Under the pieces are notes generated by a model. The model was not told the DNA's origin. It saw only the letters and a program-made list of their open reading frames with translations, and did not search any database. Of a DNA stretch of 64,000 nucleotides, positions 37,926 through 46,726 are shown in pieces. The number at the start of each line of letters is the position of its first letter. Positions within the stretch are counted from its first letter, which is position 1. The stretch lies in the NCBI RefSeq assembly GCF_900094835.1, contig NZ_FMAO01000003.1, positions 62,001 to 126,000 of the forward strand. The letters run 5' to 3'. Position numbers and translations under genes: made by a program. This DNA is from Weissella bombi. Its GTDB lineage: Bacteria > Bacillota > Bacilli > Lactobacillales > Lactobacillaceae.

Positions 37926-37984
37926 AAAAAAGAACGAAACATTGCTATCAGTTAAAAACTGAAAGTTGTGTTTCGCTCTTTTTT
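37926..37984. terminator. Bidirectional terminator between carbonic anhydrase gene and mreC
   Basis: Stem arms 37926-37941 and 37969-37984 (one or two mismatches), with A6 and T6 at the ends; it can end both converging transcripts. mreC stops four bases away. Confidence 0.85.
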
Positions 37985-37987
37985 ACT

Positions 37988-38833
37988 TTAAGGTATTGCA
38001 ACACTAACAACTGGGATGTTATTAAAGTCCGTAGCCGGCTTAATATAAATCTTCTTTGATAAACCATAGTTATCACTACCAACCCGCTCAACTTTACCAA
38101 CATACAAACCAGAAGGAGTCACACCACCCAAACCACTAGTAGTTACCAAGTCACCCTTTTTAACTGAAATATCAGACGTAATTTGTCCCATCACAATTAG
38201 ATTATCTGACTGATTAAAACTAGTAATAATACCATCAACTGACTCGCCAGCACTATTTTGAATACGAATAGCAAAGCGATCAGCTACTTGATTATTATCC
38301 GATAACAACTCAACTTTAGCATTAGTTGTATTAACTTCGGTGATTCTACCAATCAAACCACCAGAACCCATAACAGACAAGCCTTTCTTCAAACCAGCAT
38401 TAGTTCCCTTATCCAAGATAAGTTGACTTTGCCAATTGCTTGGAGAACGTGATGTCACAACAGCATTTACAACTTTGTAATCTGTCAACGTATTGCTAAT
38501 CTTTAATTGATCTTTCAACGCACGATTTTCCTGTTGTAGTACCTGTAATTGAACTTTTGTTTGTGCTAAATCATCGACTTTCTTAGTTAAGCGCTCATTC
38601 TCTTGATAAGTATTTGTTAATTTACCAATTGAATCATAACCACCATGAACCAGCTTTAGTGGTGCATTCACAACTTTAGAAGTCCAACCTGACACATCCG
38701 ATACAACTCGAACTGGTAAGGATGGCTCTTCTTGTGAATTGTGGGCCTTAGCGCCCAATAGAATTACCCCAATTGTCGCAATAACAACAATTACACCAAT
38801 TACTAATCGACGTGACGTAAAGATATTTTTCAT
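37988..38833 (-). CDS. mreC: MreC, rod-shape-determining protein
   Basis: 281 residues: N-terminal membrane helix (about 10-28), coiled coil (about 68-112), then the beta-rich MreC core with MGSGGLIGRI and DLVTTSGLGGVTPSGLYVGKV. Acts outside the membrane to connect MreB with the elongation synthases. Separated by 188 bp from mreB. Confidence 0.95.
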   Translation of the reverse strand: MKNIFTSRRLVIGVIVVIATIGVILLGAKAHNSQEEPSLPVRVVSDVSGWTSKVVNAPLKLVHGGYDSIGKLTNTYQENERLTKKVDDLAQTKVQLQVLQQENRALKDQLKISNTLTDYKVVNAVVTSRSPSNWQSQLILDKGTNAGLKKGLSVMGSGGLIGRITEVNTTNAKVELLSDNNQVADRFAIRIQNSAGESVDGIITSFNQSDNLIVMGQITSDISVKKGDLVTTSGLGGVTPSGLYVGKVERVGSDNYGLSKKIYIKPATDFNNIPVVSVAIP

Positions 38834-38912
38834 CTTAAAATTGCCCTTCGTTTCTCTTACTTCATTATGCTAACAAGTCGTAGTCCCGTTTGATTTTAAC
38901 TTATAATAAACT

Positions 38913-38939
38913 CCCCGCATTATGATTTATAATACGGGG
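38913..38939. other. GC-capped hairpin between mreB and mreC
   Basis: Inverted repeat with 11-base arms (38913-38923 and 38929-38939, one mismatch) headed by CCCCG/CGGGG. No T run follows on the minus strand, so it is a weak terminator at best; an RNA processing or stability element is possible. Confidence 0.5.
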
Positions 38940-39021
38940 CTTAAATATGCTGTAATAAAGATTGAAAATATAAATCAACATATCTTTTTACAACAGTTAA
39001 TCGTAATTTACCACTTGTAGC

Positions 39022-40026
39022 CTAATTATTCTTTAAAACATCAATAGACTTTAGTGCCTCACCGGTACCAATAACTACTGCATCTAATGGTTCTGGTGCA
39101 ACAAATACTGGCACTTTAGTGGCTTCAGCAATCACTTCATCCAAATGAGCAAGTTGTGCCCCACCACCTGTCAAAACGATACCGCGATCAATTACGTCAG
39201 CTGCAATCTCAGGTGACGTTTCTTCCAAAGTTTCTTTGATTGCAACAATGACTTCAGCAACTACATCCTTAATTGCATCAGCAACATCACTAGCTTTGAT
39301 ATCAATTGTCTTAGGTAAGCCTGTGACTAAATCGCGTCCACGGGCAGTTGTACCTTCCATATCCTCGGCAGCATCAACATCAGCCGAACCAACAGCCATC
39401 TTTAAACGTTCTGCAGTCTGCTCACCAATCAAGACTGAATACTTTTGACGAACGTATGTCATAATCGCTTCATCAATCTTATCTCCAGCCATTCGAATTG
39501 AACGAGAAGATACAATACCACCCAATGAGATAGTTGCAACGTCAGTCGTTCCACCACCTAAATCAACGACCATTGATCCAGTAGGCTCCATAACTGGCAA
39601 CCCAGCACCGACTGCTGCTGCAAATGGTTCTTCAATAACATAAGCGTCACGAGCACCAGCAACACGAGCAGCATCAATTACAGCTCGACGCTCAACTGCC
39701 GTTACACCTGATGGTACACCGATCGTAACGTAAGGTTTTGCACCACGAGCACCTAACGCCTTACCTAGATAGTACTTAAGCATGGCAACAGTCGTTTCGT
39801 AGTCTGCGATAACACCATCACGCATTGGCCGAATAGCTGTAATTGAGCCAGGTGTTCGCCCTAGCATTTCCTTAGCAGCAGTTCCAACCGCAACAACCTC
39901 ATTTGTCTTCGTATTACGCGCAACAACTGAGGGCTCACGAAGCACAATTCCTTTACCTTCAATATAGACCAACGTATTAGCTGTTCCTAAATCTATTCCA
40001 ACATTTCGAGTTCCAAATGAAAACAC
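39022..40026 (-). CDS. mreB: MreB, actin-like elongation protein
   Basis: 334 residues with actin-fold motifs: [13 protein letters not shown] (phosphate 1), [15 protein letters not shown] (phosphate 2) and [15 protein letters not shown] (adenosine). Guides sidewall synthesis with MreC, MreD and PBPs. Downstream of radC. Confidence 0.97.
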   Translation of the reverse strand: MFSFGTRNVGIDLGTANTLVYIEGKGIVLREPSVVARNTKTNEVVAVGTAAKEMLGRTPGSITAIRPMRDGVIADYETTVAMLKYYLGKALGARGAKPYVTIGVPSGVTAVERRAVIDAARVAGARDAYVIEEPFAAAVGAGLPVMEPTGSMVVDLGGGTTDVATISLGGIVSSRSIRMAGDKIDEAIMTYVRQKYSVLIGEQTAERLKMAVGSADVDAAEDMEGTTARGRDLVTGLPKTIDIKASDVADAIKDVVAEVIVAIKETLEETSPEIAADVIDRGIVLTGGGAQLAHLDEVIAEATKVPVFVAPEPLDAVVIGTGEALKSIDVLKNN

Positions 40027-40110
40027 AGCATTTCCCTTTTCTTTATTTATTTTGATAATTCTACTAAACGTACTTTTAACAAAGTACCATATAATTTCTT
40101 ATTAATTTTA

Positions 40111-40545
40111 TCACATGTTATCAAACTTAGTCCATAAATCAATCAGTGTTTCTAGGTCCACTTTTGGCAATAAATTTTCACTACGATAGCTGCGATAACC
40201 TTGGGGTGAAATAATCATAAAATCCAAAAAATGAAACTGCATCAACTGCCCGCACATTGCCATTTGAGACATCGCTAGGCAATCAGCTTTTGATGCAGTT
40301 AAATTACCACTGGGATGATTATGACATAAAATAAAACCATACGCATTTTTTGCTACCAAGTGCCGAAATACATCTCGTGGATGAATATTAACACTGTCTA
40401 ATGTCCCTAATGCAACTTGATAAATATCAATAATTGTCATTTGTGTCGTCAGCGCAATTACCCAACAACTTTCCTGAGGTGATTGTGCATACCGTTCTAA
40501 TAATAAATCTCCTAACTGCCCAACTGATGTAATTTTAATCGTCAT
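40111..40545 (-). CDS. radC: Short RadC-family JAMM/MPN protein
   Basis: 144 residues, holding only the MPN domain; usual RadC proteins are about 200-230 residues with an N-terminal helix-hairpin-helix region, absent here. The metal motif is intact: HNHPSGN followed ten residues on by Asp (H-x-H-x10-D). A strong GGAGG site before the ATG supports this as the real start, not a sequencing break. Its biochemical role is unsettled. It lies upstream of mreB, the common radC-mreB order. Confidence 0.85.
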   Translation of the reverse strand: MTIKITSVGQLGDLLLERYAQSPQESCWVIALTTQMTIIDIYQVALGTLDSVNIHPRDVFRHLVAKNAYGFILCHNHPSGNLTASKADCLAMSQMAMCGQLMQFHFLDFMIISPQGYRSYRSENLLPKVDLETLIDLWTKFDNM

Positions 40546-40656
40546 AGTTTACCTCCGCCAATAAAGACGCAGTACCACCAATTTTTATCATCATTGTTGT
40601 ATTTCTTGGCGTATAATAGATAACTGAATAATTTATTGAAAATGAGGTAGCATAAC

Positions 40657-41001
40657 ATGCGAGTTAGAAAATTCAGTCCCCTACAAATTCCAGCAAATAA
40701 CGTACCTAACACTGTCCGTTTTTATCGTGAAGTCTTCGATTTACCAACCGAATTCGGCATCAATGAGGCTCGTCATTTATATTTTAATAAGCAGTCAATT
40801 GTCTTTAATGAGGCGCCAGATGCTGACCCTATTACTGTACAAGTCGTAGTTCGTGACCACAAAGATACTGTCATCAACCACTTCATTAATTACGAAGTAA
40901 AACAAGCAAAACCTGCAACTGAAAGTGAAGATAGTCGTCACATTGTTTTCCACATCGATGATATTGATGGTAACCATATTGAAGTTATTGCTAACAAATA
41001 A
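40657..41001 (+). CDS. VOC (glyoxalase/dioxygenase) superfamily protein
   Basis: 114 residues, one compact VOC module. IPANNVPNTVRFYREVFDLP at the start is the typical strand-helix opening; HIVFHIDDIDGNHIEVI at the end supplies the usual metal-site Glu region. Substrate unknown. Monocistronic and divergent from radC. Confidence 0.75.
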   Translation: MRVRKFSPLQIPANNVPNTVRFYREVFDLPTEFGINEARHLYFNKQSIVFNEAPDADPITVQVVVRDHKDTVINHFINYEVKQAKPATESEDSRHIVFHIDDIDGNHIEVIANK

Positions 41002-41031
41002 ATTAGTTACTATATTTTACATAATATAACC

Positions 41032-41072
41032 AAAAGGACATCAAGGCTAAATTTAGCCTGATGCCCTTTTTT
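41032..41072. terminator. Bidirectional terminator between VOC and Rgg-like genes
   Basis: Stem arms 41032-41048 and 41055-41070 with small mismatches around a central GGCT/AGCC, A4 and T6 flanks. Confidence 0.85.
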
Positions 41073-41075
41073 AAA

Positions 41076-41903
41076 TTATATCTTCTTTTGCCACACAGTA
41101 GCTAAAGTATCGCCATACTCAAACATATTCTGCATTTGTAACTGCTTAGCCATCATAACTGCCTCATGGGCAGCATCCCAATTTTGATTAACTAATTGTT
41201 CAACCAAATTAGACCACCATGCAAAACCCATTGCATCACGCGGTTGTTCAATCATCCAAGCAGCAACTTCCTCAAAAATTTCTTGTGGACGACTAGGCTC
41301 ATTTAACAACATAACCAAAAACTGTGCAGACATCGTATTAACAATTTCCATTGTATGATGTGACCATTTTTTGGCCCAAATAACCGTCAAATAATCCGCA
41401 GCCTTTTGAATTGGTAAATCAGTAATAACAGGTGCTAACAATGCAACATCCATCTCTCGCCAAATTGCTACCGCCTCAAAAGAGTCAATCAATATCTTTT
41501 TAGCAATTTGTGAATGTTCATTAGGAATTATTTGGGCATGTAATACGTCTGCCAAACTGGCAACCCGTAAATACCCTCGCGCCATCGTATTACGGAACAA
41601 ATGATAACCACGACGACTAATATCTTTTATCTTACTTGCATCATGACTTTTATCAGCCTCTTGTAGTGCATTAATTAATCCCTCAACAGTATCCAAGGCA
41701 TTTACCAGTTCTGTATTCACTTCATTTCCAGTCAGTAATAAATGACTCATCAATGAGATAAATCCTTCAGCTGGCAAATCATTCTCATCATTCAAATAGC
41801 GATAGTATCGATTACGACTAATACCAATATTGGCTAGCTCACGAACCGGAATGTCATTAGCTTGACGAATGGCATTAATCCGATCACGATCAATTAAACT
41901 CAT
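41076..41903 (-). CDS. Rgg/GadR/MutR-like transcriptional regulator
   Basis: 275 residues. The N-terminal 60 form a helix-turn-helix (VRELANIGISRNRYYRYLNDENDLPAEGFISL), and the remainder is all-helical, as in the TPR-like peptide-sensing domain of Rgg regulators. This assignment rests on architecture and size rather than strong motifs. An AAGGGG site precedes the ATG. I saw no short hydrophobic peptide gene beside it, so peptide signalling is not demonstrated. Confidence 0.6.
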   Translation of the reverse strand: MSLIDRDRINAIRQANDIPVRELANIGISRNRYYRYLNDENDLPAEGFISLMSHLLLTGNEVNTELVNALDTVEGLINALQEADKSHDASKIKDISRRGYHLFRNTMARGYLRVASLADVLHAQIIPNEHSQIAKKILIDSFEAVAIWREMDVALLAPVITDLPIQKAADYLTVIWAKKWSHHTMEIVNTMSAQFLVMLLNEPSRPQEIFEEVAAWMIEQPRDAMGFAWWSNLVEQLVNQNWDAAHEAVMMAKQLQMQNMFEYGDTLATVWQKKI

Positions 41904-42006
41904 ATGACTATCCCCTTACATTTCTCATAAACCTATATTAATGAGTTTAACATTTGGGGGGTATCCATTCAACAAAGATTATTTTAAAAAAGTATCACAA
42001 ATTACT

Positions 42007-42375
42007 TTATAGTAACCACGTACCGACACAAGTTCCAAACCACAAAACAACCAAGCCACCGACAAATGTCAACAATGTTTTAACCAACAATAATCGTTTG
42101 TCACCTGTATGCTTTTGAATTGCATCTGCAATATCGACAATCGGTGCCGAAAATGTTGACAATCCACCTAAAATACCAGGTGCTAAAAATGTATGCAGCC
42201 ATTCCGGTGCAACCATAACCAAAGTCATCCCCATAAAAAACGCTGCCAATAAATTGATAACGACAACCATTAATTCAGATAAATTACCAAACCAACGGGG
42301 TGCAACCGTCAACAATCCAAAACGAATTAATGATCCTATTACGGCCCCAATACCTGTTAAAATTATTTCTGCCAT
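42007..42375 (-). CDS. crcB: Fluoride channel FluC/CrcB, subunit 2
   Basis: 122 residues, four membrane helices. Family motif region GGLSTFSAPIVDI and GAVIGSLIRFGL. Exports fluoride. Together with the next gene it forms the paired small-channel arrangement common in Firmicutes; the two genes overlap by 13 bp. Confidence 0.92.
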   Translation of the reverse strand: MAEIILTGIGAVIGSLIRFGLLTVAPRWFGNLSELMVVVINLLAAFFMGMTLVMVAPEWLHTFLAPGILGGLSTFSAPIVDIADAIQKHTGDKRLLLVKTLLTFVGGLVVLWFGTCVGTWLL

Positions 42376-42752
42376 CTCAATACCAGCTTATTTCCTAGAT
42401 AACGACTCAAAATTACCATCAACACACCACCTACAACACTAATAACAATATAAATCAGCGCCATTAATACTGACAAATGTACCATATCTGATAACGCCGT
42501 TGAATACGTCGTATACGCACCCAAAATACCAACCATAATAAAATCAGAAGTTACTTGCTTCAGGTTTACAATTTTACTAAACAAAACAACTAGTAATGCT
42601 GAAACAAACGTACCACTCAAATTGACAATAACGGTTTCCCAAGGAAATGCATTGTTGTGAAACAACATCATCATACTTGCTCGTAATGCACCACCTATAA
42701 AGCCACCACTACCAACTGCTAAAATTTCTAACAATAATTGTTTTCTACTCAT
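42363..42752 (-). CDS. crcB: Fluoride channel FluC/CrcB, subunit 1
   Basis: 129 residues, four membrane helices, with GSGGFIGGALRA and the GAYTTYSTALSD motif. Likely assembles with its partner as a dual-topology fluoride channel. It starts 12 bp after the ABC ATPase gene, so it seems co-transcribed with the transporter. No fluoride riboswitch lies in front. Confidence 0.92.
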   Translation of the reverse strand: MSRKQLLLEILAVGSGGFIGGALRASMMMLFHNNAFPWETVIVNLSGTFVSALLVVLFSKIVNLKQVTSDFIMVGILGAYTTYSTALSDMVHLSVLMALIYIVISVVGGVLMVILSRYLGNKLVLRWQK

Positions 42753-42764
42753 ATCACATACCTA

Positions 42765-43535
42765 TTAATAACGGTTGAAATAATTTAATAAATCGGTAAC
42801 CGTCAATTTTTTCTTTTCTTCACCACTAACATCTAATGAAATTTTACCTTCTGACATAATGATCAATCGATTACCATATTCAATTGCATCTTCTAAATGA
42901 TGCGTAATCATCAATGCTGTTAGTTTTTCTTCGTGAATGCGTCGATCTGATACCTGCATCAATTGCGTACTAGTTTTGGGATCTAATGCCGCAGTATGCT
43001 CATCTAACAATAAAACTTCTGGACGTAGCTGCGTTGCCATCAAAAATGACAAAGCCTGTCGTTGCCCACCAGATAAATCACCAGCAGCCATGTCTAAGCG
43101 ATCTGATAAACCATTTCCCATCGTAGCCGTTACTTTGGCATATTCCGCTCTCTTAGCTTCAGTTAAGCCACGATTTTTTAATCGACGGCGCAATCCACGG
43201 CGTTCAGCCAATAACATGTTCTCTACAACTGTCATCCGAGGTGCCGTGCCCAGTTTAGGATCCTGAAAAACACGCGCTAAAAACTTTGTTCGTTGTGCTT
43301 CATTCAAATGTGTCACATCATGTTCACCTAAAAAAAGGCTACCACTCGTTAATGGTAATGATCCAGCGATAACATTAAATAACGTTGACTTTCCTGCCCC
43401 ATTCGATCCTAAAACTGTCACAAAATCTTCCGGCATTAATGTTAATGACACATCATCTAAAATTGTCTTCTCACCTGGTTGTCCCTGATTAACAATGACA
43501 GTTGCATGATCTAATCTTAATTTTGTCTCTACCAT
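42765..43535 (-). CDS. ABC transporter ATPase (TrpXYZ family)
   Basis: 256 residues: Walker A GSNGAGKST, signature LSGGQRQALSFL, Walker B VLLLDEHTAALD (His where Pro is usual), switch MITHHL. ATPase of a three-gene uptake system with the next two genes; 6 bp from the permease gene. Confidence 0.9.
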   Translation of the reverse strand: MVETKLRLDHATVIVNQGQPGEKTILDDVSLTLMPEDFVTVLGSNGAGKSTLFNVIAGSLPLTSGSLFLGEHDVTHLNEAQRTKFLARVFQDPKLGTAPRMTVVENMLLAERRGLRRRLKNRGLTEAKRAEYAKVTATMGNGLSDRLDMAAGDLSGGQRQALSFLMATQLRPEVLLLDEHTAALDPKTSTQLMQVSDRRIHEEKLTALMITHHLEDAIEYGNRLIIMSEGKISLDVSGEEKKKLTVTDLLNYFNRY

Positions 43536-43541
43536 ATTCCA

Positions 43542-44429
43542 TCATCCTCGCTTTAAAAACGTACTCAACCGTAACTTTGAGCGTAATCTAGGTAACATAA
43601 GTGCCAATCCAAGAATAATAGCACTAACTAACTTCAAGTCATCAGCATTAAAGCCAATGTACAAGACAATTACTAATACAAAGCGATAGAAAATTGAACC
43701 AATAATAATTGTAATCAAACGTTCAGGTAAGGTTAGTGTATCAGTAAAAATCACCTCACCAATAATAATTGAAGCAAGGGCGACCACAATAGTACCAACC
43801 CCCATATTAACGTCCGCAAAACCATTATTTTGTGCAACCAACGCGCCACCAAGTCCAATTAGTCCATTAGCTACCATCAACCCTAAAATTGTCATACTAT
43901 CAGTATTGATTCCTAAAGACCTTGCCATTTTAGGATTATCACCCGTTACAATAAATGCTTGCCCCAATTCTGTCTTTAAAAACTGTGCTAAACAAATTGT
44001 AATTAAAATTATAATGACAACACCAACAACAATGACTGGAAAGTTTTGTGGTAATCCCTTCAAAAAATTATATGAAAATAAATTTGTCTTTCCTAATAAA
44101 GAACGATTAGCTTGACCCATGATACGTAAATTAACCGAATAAACTGCAGTCATGGTTAAAATACCTGCTAATAAAATTGGAATTTTTCCTTTAGTATATA
44201 GCAAACCAGTAACCAATCCTGCTAGGCTTCCTGCTAAAGTTGCTACTAACGTTGCAATAATTGGCGACATACCATTTGAAATTAAAGTTACTGCAGTTGC
44301 AGCCCCTAGTGGAAACGTCCCTTCAACGGTCATATCCGCAACATCCAAAATTCGAAAAGTTAGATATAATCCAAATCCCAAGGTTGCCCAGATTAAGCCC
44401 TGACCAATGGCTGATATTAAAATACCCAT
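43542..44429 (-). CDS. ABC transporter permease (TrpXYZ family)
   Basis: 295 residues with about eight membrane helices, of the branched-chain-like permease group (BPD_transp_2); opening GLIWATLGFGLYLTFRILDVADMTVEGTFPLGAA is characteristic of the family seen with PF04392-type binding proteins. Confidence 0.9.
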   Translation of the reverse strand: MGILISAIGQGLIWATLGFGLYLTFRILDVADMTVEGTFPLGAATAVTLISNGMSPIIATLVATLAGSLAGLVTGLLYTKGKIPILLAGILTMTAVYSVNLRIMGQANRSLLGKTNLFSYNFLKGLPQNFPVIVVGVVIIILITICLAQFLKTELGQAFIVTGDNPKMARSLGINTDSMTILGLMVANGLIGLGGALVAQNNGFADVNMGVGTIVVALASIIIGEVIFTDTLTLPERLITIIIGSIFYRFVLVIVLYIGFNADDLKLVSAIILGLALMLPRLRSKLRLSTFLKRG

Positions 44430-44436
44430 AATTGCC

Positions 44437-45423
44437 TCACTTTACAAATTTTGCTTGATTATATTCTTTTGGTAACGTCAATCCAAGACGTGATAATTGC
44501 GCCTTATTCACCACCAAGTCGCCCTTTTTGATAAAGCCAACTGGAATATCTTTCGGTTGTTTACCATCTAAAATTCTAGCAACTTGTTTACCAGTTTGAA
44601 CACCTAACTTCTTTTGATTAATTGATTCAGCAGCTAAGCCACCATCTTTTACCATCGTGTCAACAGTTGGAAATACAGGTACACCGGCAGCATTTGTACT
44701 ATCGATCAACGTTGGCATCGCCCCGGCAATCGTATTATCAGTAGGTACAAAAACTGCGTCAACTTGACTATTAGCAACCATTTGTTTAGCTGTTTGATTT
44801 AAATCGTTCGAAGAAGAAATCGTATAAGGTTTAACTTGCAAACCAGCTTTTTTAGCTAAATTCATCATTTGTTTAGCTTGAATTGATGCCGAATCATCTG
44901 AAGAAGTATAGATTACGCCTAAATTCTTCAAATTAGGTACAAATTTTTTCATCATCTTTAATTGAGCGGCTAGTGGGGCCTGATCCGACACACCAGTAAC
45001 ATTACCACCTGGGTGGTTATAACTTTTTACTAACTTTGATTGAATTGGTGTCGTTGATGCCGCAAAAACAACAGCCTTGTCAGTAATTGTATTTGCCAAA
45101 GATACAGCTGCTGGCGTAGCTATTCCAACCGAAACATCAGCATTAGCATTTTCAAATTTAGAAGCCATCGTCTTTAAATTAGACTGATCACCTTGTGCAT
45201 TTTCATACATTATTTTAACGTTCTTACCTTCGTGATACCCTGCCTGCGATAAGCCTTCATAAATACCTTTATTAATATCATCTAATGCTGGATGCTTCAT
45301 AAATTGTAAAATTGCCACTTTAGGCATCGCTTTATGCTGACTTGTTTGAACTGACTCATGTACACCTGCAAATACTGTGAAAAGGGTTAATACACCAATT
45401 GTGCCCCATATTTTTTTATTCAT
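44437..45423 (-). CDS. trpX: ABC transporter substrate-binding protein, probable tryptophan (TrpX type)
   Basis: 328 residues with an N-terminal hydrophobic export/anchor segment (about 4-22), no lipobox Cys. Belongs to the ABC_sub_bind family (PF04392): KVAILQFMKHPALDDINKGIYEGLSQAGYHEGKNVKI, then IGIATPAAVSLAN and FVPTDNTIAGAMPTL. Relatives in Lactobacillales are predicted tryptophan (or other aromatic) binders, usually inferred from Trp T-boxes. Here the leader is not a recognisable T-box, so substrate is less certain. Confidence 0.8.
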   Translation of the reverse strand: MNKKIWGTIGVLTLFTVFAGVHESVQTSQHKAMPKVAILQFMKHPALDDINKGIYEGLSQAGYHEGKNVKIMYENAQGDQSNLKTMASKFENANADVSVGIATPAAVSLANTITDKAVVFAASTTPIQSKLVKSYNHPGGNVTGVSDQAPLAAQLKMMKKFVPNLKNLGVIYTSSDDSASIQAKQMMNLAKKAGLQVKPYTISSSNDLNQTAKQMVANSQVDAVFVPTDNTIAGAMPTLIDSTNAAGVPVFPTVDTMVKDGGLAAESINQKKLGVQTGKQVARILDGKQPKDIPVGFIKKGDLVVNKAQLSRLGLTLPKEYNQAKFVK

Positions 45424-45697
45424 TTACCTATCCTCGACTATTGTTATACAAAATAAAAAACACGAGCAGACACAACAGCATCTTCTCGTGTTTCACATGA
45501 AAAGAACTGCACGATAAGTCATGCAACCCTTTCCAATTATTTCGGAAATTAGTTAGCACAGACTCAATACATCTGCTCCCAAAGGAACTACGTACTGAAT
45601 CTATGTTTTGCCATAGTTCGTACGCACTATCTGCGCCACCAACCATTAAATTTTAAAACAAAATTACTCATAACTAATTACCACCTTGTATATCATT
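45424..45697 (-). ncRNA. Unassigned structured leader RNA of the trpX operon
   Basis: About 270 bases between a good promoter and trpX. In the minus-strand RNA I can draw: (a) an outer helix GGCGCAGA/TCTGTGC; (b) inside it a 15-bp hairpin (45589-45626) with a GCAAAA loop and two bulged A on its 3' arm; (c) GTTCC/GGAGC; (d) TTTCC/GGAAA; (e) TGCATGA/TCGTGCA; then (f) a terminator with 9-bp stem (45458-45466 with 45485-45493) and T6. No T-box core, SAM, lysine, TPP, purine or fluoride signature was found. The architecture suggests transcription attenuation by a ligand or factor I cannot name. Confidence 0.7.
45455..45493 (-). terminator. Attenuator terminator in front of trpX
   Basis: Stem AACACGAG/CTCGTGTT with extra pairing inside, followed by T6 on the minus strand, about 30 bases before the trpX start. 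Its position makes it a leader terminator controlled by the structure above. Confidence 0.85.
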
Positions 45698-45703
45698 TTC
45701 ATA

Positions 45704-45732
45704 ATAATAGCACTTTGCTCTCACTTATGCAA
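45704..45732 (-). promoter_or_regulatory. Promoter of the trpX leader
   Basis: TTGCAT (45727-45732) and TATTAT (45704-45709) on the minus strand with 17-bp spacing. The -35 ends three bases past the nrdF stop codon, so nrdF has no terminator of its own and its transcript should run into the leader. Confidence 0.75.
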
Positions 45733-45734
45733 TA

Positions 45735-46694
45735 TTACCATTCAATATTGTAATCATCATCAGACATAGCTTCTACCTGACCTAATCGATAACCATTTCC
45801 AACTTGTGAGAAAAAGTCATGATTTGAAGTTGTGGTTGAAATACCATTCATAACAATTGGATTAACATCTTCCGCACCATCGGGGAATAATGGATCCTGT
45901 CCCAAATTCATCAATGCCTTATTAGCATTGTAACGCAAGAATGTTAATACAGAGTCAGTCCAACCTATCTCATCATAAAGTAATTTTGTGTAATTTTCTT
46001 CATTACTATATAAGTCCAAGAGTAAGTCATATAACCACATCTTTAACTTACCTTGCTCATCTTCACTAAGCTCATTAAATCCTAATTGGAATTTATAACC
46101 AATATAAGTACCATGGACTGATTCATCGCGCAGAATTAGTTTAATAATTTCTGCAACATTGTTCATCTTATTATGACCTAAATACCAAAGTGGTGTATAA
46201 AAACCAGAATAAAACAAGAATGTTTCTAAAAATACTGACGCTACTTTACGCTGTAACTGCGTACCTTCTTGATAAATCTGATTAATTCGATTGGCTTTGT
46301 ATTGCAAAAATTCATTTGTATTTGTCCAATCAAAAATTTCATTAATTTCAGCAGGCGTATGCAACGTTTCAAAAATTGATGAATATGACTTAGCGTGAAC
46401 AGATTCCATAAATTCAATGTTATTCAACACCGCTAATTCATGCTGTGTCCTCGTCGACTGCTTCAATGATGCCATACCATCTTGTGATTGCAACGTATCT
46501 AACAAAGTTAGCCCACCGAAAACATGGCCGACTAAATAGTGTTCTTCTTCAGTCATCTTGCGCCAGTCATCTAAATCATTAGATAAAGGAATTCTCGTAT
46601 CAAGCCAGAATTGCTCTGTTAATTTTTCCCAAGTTGCCTTATCAATATTATCTTCAATTTCGTTCCAATTAATCGCTTCGTATGCTTTTGCCAT
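45735..46694 (-). CDS. nrdF: Class Ib ribonucleotide reductase beta subunit NrdF
   Basis: 319 residues. Carries the dimetal/tyrosyl radical centre: HYLVGHVFGGLTLLDT, ESVHAKSYSSIF and RDESVHGTYIG supply the Glu/His ligands. Works with NrdE, and uses NrdI to build a manganese cofactor. Follows nrdE by 32 bp. Confidence 0.96.
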   Translation of the reverse strand: MAKAYEAINWNEIEDNIDKATWEKLTEQFWLDTRIPLSNDLDDWRKMTEEEHYLVGHVFGGLTLLDTLQSQDGMASLKQSTRTQHELAVLNNIEFMESVHAKSYSSIFETLHTPAEINEIFDWTNTNEFLQYKANRINQIYQEGTQLQRKVASVFLETFLFYSGFYTPLWYLGHNKMNNVAEIIKLILRDESVHGTYIGYKFQLGFNELSEDEQGKLKMWLYDLLLDLYSNEENYTKLLYDEIGWTDSVLTFLRYNANKALMNLGQDPLFPDGAEDVNPIVMNGISTTTSNHDFFSQVGNGYRLGQVEAMSDDDYNIEW

Positions 46695-46726
46695 TTATCT
46701 ATCCTACCTTTTATCTGCACAGTGTT

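Noticed and set aside
41904-42006. Short signalling peptide gene beside the Rgg-like regulator
   Set aside because: The only short frame (8 codons at 41904) is not hydrophobic in the SHP manner and has no ribosome site.
45428-45646. A 72-codon open frame in the trpX leader that contains two Trp codons, like a leader peptide
   Set aside because: No ribosome site precedes its ATG, and its codons follow the hairpins; the frame is better explained as a by-product of the structured RNA.
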